DNA of 64,000 nt, taken from Fibrella aestuarina BUZ 2 (lineage in GTDB: Bacteria; Bacteroidota; Bacteroidia; Cytophagales; Spirosomataceae). Of the stretch, positions 59,501 through 64,000 are shown one piece after another. Each line of letters starts with the position of its first letter. Position 1 is the first letter of the stretch. Location of the stretch: NCBI RefSeq assembly GCF_000331105.1, contig NC_020054.1, positions 2,140,813 to 2,204,812 of the forward strand, in the 5' to 3' direction. The notes beneath the pieces are model-generated. The model had not been told where the DNA came from. It did not search any database and saw only the letters and a program-made list of their open reading frames with translations. The position numbers and the translations under genes were made by a program.

Positions 59501-60433
59501 AATAAGCAGAAGATCGATTACGTTAGCTACACCTTCACGGACGGAATTGCCCCCGGTGAAACCGTCGGTATCAATCGGGTTAACAATGGCCCCTGGGTCG
59601 GCGACCTGTCGCTGAGTGGCGAACGGGCTGGCGACTACACCCTGACGATTACCATCGATAAAGACCAGAAGCTGTCGGAAAGCAACGTCAGAAACAACAC
59701 GCATACTGCTACCCTGACCGTGAAGGCACCGGCGCAGTTAAAGACGGTGGCGCTGGAGCGGGCTGCCCGTGCGTATGCATCGACAGCCTCGCCCGATTCG
59801 ATCGCGGCCATGCTGACGAAAGCGACGACCCTTGGCGAAGACAATGCCAACGCGCTAGTGAAAGGCCTGTCGGAAGGCTACGACTACCGCCAGCGGCGGA
59901 AAGCAACTCCCGCCACAGGTACGTTGCTGGCTAGCGTAGCGGAAGGGATTCCGGCCGACGCCCGCCCTCGCATGAACCGCCTGCTCGAAGCCTGGGGCCT
60001 GCGCGACGCCAACGCCGACCTCGACCCCAACGCCCAGATCGTGCGGCTGAAAACCGTGCGCGAAGAAATGCGCTTCGACCAGACGAGCTTCACGGTAAAG
60101 GCGGGCAAGCAGGTGGTGATTGTACTGGAAAATCCCGACGCCATGCAGCATAACCTGGTCGTTGGTAAACCCAAGTCGCTGGAGCGCATCGGTAAACTGG
60201 CCGACGACATGATCACGGCCAAAGATGGTGCTGAGCGCAACTACGTACCCACTACCCCCGACGTGCTGGCTGCCACGGCGCTGGTGAATCCCTCGCAAAC
60301 CGTTCGGCTGACGTTCAAAGCGCCCGACCAACCCGGCGAATATCCGTACCTCTGTACCTTCCCCGGTCACTGGCGCCTGATGAAAGGCATCATGAAAGTG
60401 GAAAAAGAAGGTACCGCGTCAGCCGCTAAGTAA
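56594..60433 (+). CDS. ThuA/dehydrogenase/CARDB/cupredoxin fusion lipoprotein
   Basis: This 1,279-residue protein starts with a lipoprotein-like signal (LVTLALTNC). Domain order: ThuA-like (about 35-260: EILFLGDNGHHRPAERVPQL, GKGLIPVHCASFCFRN), a membrane-bound dehydrogenase-type propeller (about 290-700: HPIAMTWDDRGRLYVL, DTNGDGKADKFTNYADG, NLHYGFDNWIWGS), HEAT repeats (about 705-865), a His/Ser/Met-rich linker (HTQQHDHSAMAHNQ, about 875), a CARDB domain (about 915-1035) and a type-1 copper cupredoxin at the end (MQHNLVVGKP and YLCTFPGHWRLM, with His, Cys, His and Met ligands). Relatives end in cytochrome c; here a copper domain takes that place. It would be a periplasmic or surface sugar-oxidising enzyme. 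It is last in the operon and ends 2 bp from a convergent gene. Confidence 0.85.
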   Translation: MTTSMNRALLVTALVTLALTNCRRTPTQVMRDVDGKTTTSKATRQAGPRRTEILFLGDNGHHRPAERVPQLMAALGNRGINITYTDQLNDLNADNLSKYDGLLIFANWDSIPKPQEQALLDFVASGKGLIPVHCASFCFRNSAEYVDKVVGGQFWRHRMDTIQTRTVDANSEIMAGLPPIKAFDETYLHTHLQPDNHVLAVRDIKADQAKDKPGQKEEPYTWTRTYGKGRVFYTAYGHDERTWSQPGFQQLLERGILWSVGDAVKKQHDDLKPQAFAYKEAQLPNYEKRPGVQLEQLPLSPDESMKHIQVPADFSLSLFAHEPNVMHPIAMTWDDRGRLYVLITKDYPNERKPEGGSDSIVMCEDTNGDGKADKFTNYADGLSIPTGMVWANGGLIVSQAPHMLFLRDTNGDDRVDEKKILFTGFGTFDTHAGPSNLHYGFDNWIWGSVGYSGFKGKGTADKDSLQFGQALFRFRPDGSHVEFMTGTSNNTWGMGFNETGDVFGSTANNSHGWYMAIPNRSYNARQGSVPGGRSTDTHKDMKPITEKVRQVDVFGGFTAAAGHNFYTARAFPKAYWNEIAFVSEPTGHIVHMNRMKRTGTDYEDVEPTAGQGFNLMAGADEWFAPVFAQVGPDGAVWVADWYSYIIQHNPVPQGFKNGSGNAYETDLRDFTHGRIYRVGYNKAPAETQKIVSLNPNDPAGLVAALSNSNQFWRMKAQRLLVERGNKDVVPQLWAVANNPTVDEIGINAPAIHALWTLHGLGAITPSDLEKALKHPCAHVRKTAVQVMPRDAAGANMLLARNTLNDGEPLVVLQSLLALSEAPVTPAIDEAVLTRLRQTTANDDRWLPDAFACALNRNGAALLRQWLSSIKESGGTHTQQHDHSAMAHNQSSASGQMASTQSGPASVVSTNTPKVDGIDLVIDRVAMQPTSPLVREGARTTIYVRNQGSVAVPKGTAVPLSMRFQAKDAANKQKIDYVSYTFTDGIAPGETVGINRVNNGPWVGDLSLSGERAGDYTLTITIDKDQKLSESNVRNNTHTATLTVKAPAQLKTVALERAARAYASTASPDSIAAMLTKATTLGEDNANALVKGLSEGYDYRQRRKATPATGTLLASVAEGIPADARPRMNRLLEAWGLRDANADLDPNAQIVRLKTVREEMRFDQTSFTVKAGKQVVIVLENPDAMQHNLVVGKPKSLERIGKLADDMITAKDGAERNYVPTTPDVLAATALVNPSQTVRLTFKAPDQPGEYPYLCTFPGHWRLMKGIMKVEKEGTASAAK

Positions 60434-60435
60434 GG

Positions 60436-63400
60436 TTATTGTTTGACTACCCTGAACTGGCCGCGTCGCTCACCCTGCCCAACGGTGAGGATGTAAACGC
60501 CGACTGGGAACTGGCTTAGATCAAGCCGGTGCGAGAGCCGCTTCTCAACGAGGCGGCTCTCTGCTTTTTGGAGGAGTTGGCCACTGAGCGTATATAGACT
60601 GGTGGTCACCAGTTCGTCGGAGGGGAGCGTGCCTTCAACCGCTAGGACTGTAGTTGTCGGATTGGGCCAGACACGTACCTGAATTGGCAGAGTGGGTTCG
60701 ATGGCCAGCAGCTTTGTTACCGTGACTAGGGCCATACCGCTGGCTCCGCCCAGGCCACATTGGCTATTCCGAACGCTGGTGAGACGGTAACCACTGGTCG
60801 TGTCGGGTTTTACTGTGAGTATAAACGGCGATTGGCTGGCCGTGAAGTTCCGCGCCCCAAATAGGTCTGTTACGGTCAGTTGCCAGGGTGGTGTACCCGT
60901 CAAGGCAACGCTTAGGCTGGCCGACTCGCCCTTGCTGATAGTTGTATTGCCGGTAAGCGTACCCGACGCTGTTTGGTAAATGCCGAACGAATAGGTTGAA
61001 CTGGCTCCCACATGCACGGGGTGCGTCGAGATAACCCTGAAACGGTGGCCCTGGCTGGCACTAGGCCAGTTGGCGGGTATCGTTACGGTCACCTGTGTGG
61101 GTGAGCTAGTTGTTGGAATCGACTGAAACTGATGTCCTGTTGAGTCGGAGAGCTGAACCGTAAACTGGTTGGCTGATTCAAACGGGCCAGTAGGGTCAAT
61201 CCACAACGTAGCTGTCTGTCCACTGCATAGGATCTGAGTGGTGCCCGCCCGCACTCTTACTGCTGACGCCGGCAACACGGTAACTGATACACTGCCACTC
61301 AATTGCCCCACTCCACAGCTGTTCTCCGCGCGCACAACGGTGTAAGTGCTAGTTTGAGTCGGGCGTATGGACAGATTGGTTGTGCCGTCGAAATCCGGGC
61401 TGAACGATTGCCCGTCGGAGAGGGTAAACGAGTAAGGGCCGCTGCTGCCCGGCCAGACAGACGCTCCAATTGCTTCGCCGGGGTAGATACTAATCGCCGC
61501 CGAATTGAGTCGTCCACGCAGTACGTTCTGTACCTTCAGTTGCCCTGTTGTCAACGTCAACGAGGGCGATGTCGACTCGATTGTAAAAGTGTACGTTCCT
61601 GTAGGCCGGTTTGTGCCGGGCGGGATGGCCAGCACACCCGTTGGCGTCGCTGTTTCAACCAGCAGGGTCCGGCGGTTAAACGATCGCTCCACCAGATACA
61701 CCCGGAATATATTACCCGAGTTAAAGTCGCCCTGCGCCTCATACCGGACGCGCGCCGTTTCTGTTTCGCAGATGAACGGTTTTTCGGCCTCAAGTCGCGT
61801 TAAACTCGGCCCACTGGTAATCCGCACCATGCCGAACGTCTGGCCGTAACCGCACCGGTTTGAGGTATTGATAAGGCTATACTCGCCGGGTTTCGATACG
61901 TAGATAAGACCCGTTCCGCTGATCATGCGCCCATCTGACAGCACACTAATCGGGGTCGTTACCGGATTGGCAGTGGTTTTGAGTGTTACGGAACTTGATA
62001 GATCCTGCGGGTACAGCGTCGTGCGGCCGTCTGCTGATAGCGTTACACTGGGTGGGGCATCGAGGGTAATGGTTTGGGGCAAACTAAAGTACATCGACTG
62101 ATCAGTCAGTTTAGCAACCAGTCTGATCTGCCGATCGTACCCCGCCAGCGATGTAGGCATCGTGTAGGTTACGGGGCTGGTTGTGCCCGTAGTGGGTATC
62201 GCCTGGTAACTGGCTCCCCGATCTGTCGACACTTCGACCTGATACGCTGCAGCAGTGGGTACCTGACCGAGCCAGATAAAGGGCAGTTGCTGGGGTAGCG
62301 CAGCACAGACAGAGGCCCCCTGAATGCTGCCCATTCGAAGCTGAGTGGCTTCGATCCGAACGGTAGCACTATCGATGGGTGTGCTACTGAGGCATCCAGT
62401 GCTTAAACGGGTAACCTGAAAACGGGCCGGTTGCGTGACGCGGACGGGTAATTCAAGCAGATTGCTACTCGTTTGGCCCTGCTGGCCATCAGCGAGTGTA
62501 TACGAAAAGGGAGAGGTGCCCTCGAAGCGATACTGTACCTGTACAAGTTCACCACTAGCTACCGTGAGCGATGTGGCATCCTGGGTATATAGACTGGATG
62601 CAGCGGGCAATTTCAGCACCACTTTAGCGGACGGTGGGGTAAATAGATAAGGCAGCGACAGCTCGTTGCTCTGTGTGATTGGGTTGGTCGAAACCAGCCG
62701 GACCTTGTAGCTGGCCTGTTCAGTCGGCAACCGAAACCGAACGCTGGCTCCTGTCAGGCTCACTGATTCGGTACGGCTGACGTATTGCCCGTTTACTGAC
62801 GAATTGATCAACTCAAGCCTGAATTGATTGGATGGCTCAAACGTACCTGACAGGGTTACATTGAGGGTAAACTCGGCACCGGGGCAAACGAGTGGTGTTT
62901 CGGACTGCTCTTGGCGGGAGGCGCGAATGGCAATGCCGGTCACCGTCGTTGGCCGTTCCACAATCGCTTCAGTAAAACTGCTGTTCAATTCTTGCTGAAC
63001 GCCACATTCATTTCGGGCGGCAATGACTGAAAAGGTCTGGGATTGGGTGAGGTAAATGGCCGGCAGGCGGGTATACGTACCCTGGTTGTCGCCAAGAACG
63101 TACCCACCGGTGAGGTGCACTACATGCCCCGAACTGAGGGTAAGCTCCGTTTGTCCACCGGCATAGAGCTGCCCCCATAGCTCCAGATTACCCGGCTGGG
63201 AGAGCGTGATTCGGGGCGTACCAAACACAAATCGCGGTATCTCTTTGATGGTTAGCGCCATCGGGGTGTTGGCACTGAGCGGCTGACGGGCCAGATCAAC
63301 TACCTGAATCTGGCTTACCCTACTGGCGGAGGGAGGGACCGTCAGCGTAATCTCGCCAGGGCGGGTTACAGTGGCCCCTACCAGATTGCTTTGCAGGTTT

Positions 63401-64000
63401 ACCTGCACGCGGCTGGGCATGGTAAAACCGGCCGGTGCCGAATAGTAGATTGTTAGAGGCTCACCCGCGCAGACATCCGTCTTCGACAGGCCGGTTAGCC
63501 GAATACCTGGCAGCACCGTCACGGGCGCCGTCCGGCTGGCGTACGAGACATCAGACAGGCATTCGCCCTGTAGGGGGGCTACAAAGCTGTAGGAAGTACT
63601 TGCCGTTGGCCTGACGCGTAACGCCGTCTGGCTGACCGTGTTGTTGTTATAGGCAAACTGAGTAACTACCGATCCGTCGCTTAGCAGCCAGCGCTGGTTG
63701 GCACTGTGGCTTGCACTAACGACTAGCGTAACCTCCCCATCGGGCAGTACAACATTAGGCGTAGCCGTAATCGAGAGGCGGGGCGGAGTCGTCATCAGGA
63801 TCGGCTGAGTGGCCGCTAACCCTGCTTCTGCGGAGAATATACGCAGCAGGTGAACAGGATTACTGTTGCTGTACGGGTATGAAGCGGGTACCTCCAACAG
63901 CAGCGGACTAGTTGTGCCACTTACAGGGATGGCTACCGCCTGATTCCCGTTTTGCGGGTCGATGAGTTGCGCCGAAAAGCGGGTGTTGGGTGGTAAAGGG
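60436..64000 (-). CDS. Giant surface protein with type IX sorting domain, 5' end beyond the window
   Basis: This is the C-terminal part (at least 1,187 codons) of a paralogue of the protein at 27753-32057. The frame stays open to the window edge with no signal peptide, so the start lies to the right. It carries the same repeated beta-sandwich units (NRCGYGQTFGMVRI, NSCGVGQLSGSVSV, SQCGLGGASGMALV) and a type A C-terminal sorting domain (VWPNPTTTVLAVEGTLP, PVGVYILTVGQGERRGQFRVVKQ). It is expected to be secreted by the type IX system and attached to the surface. It ends 2 bp from the convergent cupredoxin fusion gene, with no hairpin between. Confidence 0.88.
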   Translation of the reverse strand, partial: PLPPNTRFSAQLIDPQNGNQAVAIPVSGTTSPLLLEVPASYPYSNSNPVHLLRIFSAEAGLAATQPILMTTPPRLSITATPNVVLPDGEVTLVVSASHSANQRWLLSDGSVVTQFAYNNNTVSQTALRVRPTASTSYSFVAPLQGECLSDVSYASRTAPVTVLPGIRLTGLSKTDVCAGEPLTIYYSAPAGFTMPSRVQVNLQSNLVGATVTRPGEITLTVPPSASRVSQIQVVDLARQPLSANTPMALTIKEIPRFVFGTPRITLSQPGNLELWGQLYAGGQTELTLSSGHVVHLTGGYVLGDNQGTYTRLPAIYLTQSQTFSVIAARNECGVQQELNSSFTEAIVERPTTVTGIAIRASRQEQSETPLVCPGAEFTLNVTLSGTFEPSNQFRLELINSSVNGQYVSRTESVSLTGASVRFRLPTEQASYKVRLVSTNPITQSNELSLPYLFTPPSAKVVLKLPAASSLYTQDATSLTVASGELVQVQYRFEGTSPFSYTLADGQQGQTSSNLLELPVRVTQPARFQVTRLSTGCLSSTPIDSATVRIEATQLRMGSIQGASVCAALPQQLPFIWLGQVPTAAAYQVEVSTDRGASYQAIPTTGTTSPVTYTMPTSLAGYDRQIRLVAKLTDQSMYFSLPQTITLDAPPSVTLSADGRTTLYPQDLSSSVTLKTTANPVTTPISVLSDGRMISGTGLIYVSKPGEYSLINTSNRCGYGQTFGMVRITSGPSLTRLEAEKPFICETETARVRYEAQGDFNSGNIFRVYLVERSFNRRTLLVETATPTGVLAIPPGTNRPTGTYTFTIESTSPSLTLTTGQLKVQNVLRGRLNSAAISIYPGEAIGASVWPGSSGPYSFTLSDGQSFSPDFDGTTNLSIRPTQTSTYTVVRAENSCGVGQLSGSVSVTVLPASAVRVRAGTTQILCSGQTATLWIDPTGPFESANQFTVQLSDSTGHQFQSIPTTSSPTQVTVTIPANWPSASQGHRFRVISTHPVHVGASSTYSFGIYQTASGTLTGNTTISKGESASLSVALTGTPPWQLTVTDLFGARNFTASQSPFILTVKPDTTSGYRLTSVRNSQCGLGGASGMALVTVTKLLAIEPTLPIQVRVWPNPTTTVLAVEGTLPSDELVTTSLYTLSGQLLQKAESRLVEKRLSHRLDLSQFPVGVYILTVGQGERRGQFRVVKQ

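Overview
The window reads as chromosome of a Bacteroidota bacterium of the order Cytophagales, most likely the Spirosoma/Fibrella group. This rests on two very large cell-surface proteins with C-terminal sorting domains of the type IX secretion system, a 7TMR-DISM histidine kinase, short weak ribosome-binding regions, promoter-like TTG(N20)TAnnTTTG boxes and protein families typical of that order (DUF3570, DUF4266, paired amidohydrolases, ThuA/membrane-bound dehydrogenases). Base composition is about 55% G+C except in one island.

Layout. 0-14.5 kb: signalling genes (LuxR-type regulator, DISM histidine kinase, a second kinase/regulator pair), small outer-membrane barrels, a TolB-like propeller, a lipoprotein, GH25 lysozyme, GH78 alpha-L-rhamnosidase and peroxiredoxin. 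14.5-19.6 kb: a 5.0-kb integrated element at tRNA-Ala(GGC), bounded by 17-bp direct repeats. Its tyrosine integrase is cut by an IS5-family insertion sequence, and its cargo is a lipoprotein, an AT-rich two-gene operon and an opposing operon with a membrane-anchored JAMM/MPN-like protein. 19.7-27.5 kb: NlpC/P60 lipoprotein, Tex, an integral membrane protein, hisD and hisG. 27.7-38.6 kb: giant surface protein, DEAD-box helicase, TPR protein, M16 peptidase and ispF. 38.6-45.3 kb: two amidohydrolase-fold exported proteins and a bifunctional-nuclease-family protein. 45.4-48.9 kb: a five-gene extracytoplasmic redox operon (Rieske lipoprotein, thioredoxin, ApbE flavin transferase, DUF4266 lipoprotein, DUF3570 barrel). 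49-51 kb: etfBA. 51-60.4 kb: small TPR protein, enolase-superfamily epimerase, GNAT, then an AraC regulator divergent from a sugar isomerase, a Gfo/Idh/MocA oxidoreductase and a 1,279-residue ThuA/dehydrogenase/CARDB/cupredoxin fusion. From 60.4 kb to the window edge: a second giant surface protein, paralogous to the first and incomplete at its start.

Two DNA-level patterns cut across the genes. Many spacers hold long inverted repeats with arms of 25-34 nt, falling into a few families. The 7-mer ACGTACC/GGTACGT is strongly over-represented, roughly 70 copies by eye against about 8 expected, mostly inside genes and on both strands. I saw none in the integrated element.

The best candidates for something undescribed are the cargo of the tRNA-Ala element (two-gene AT-rich operon and JAMM-like membrane protein), the flavin/Rieske operon, and the over-represented word together with the inverted-repeat families.
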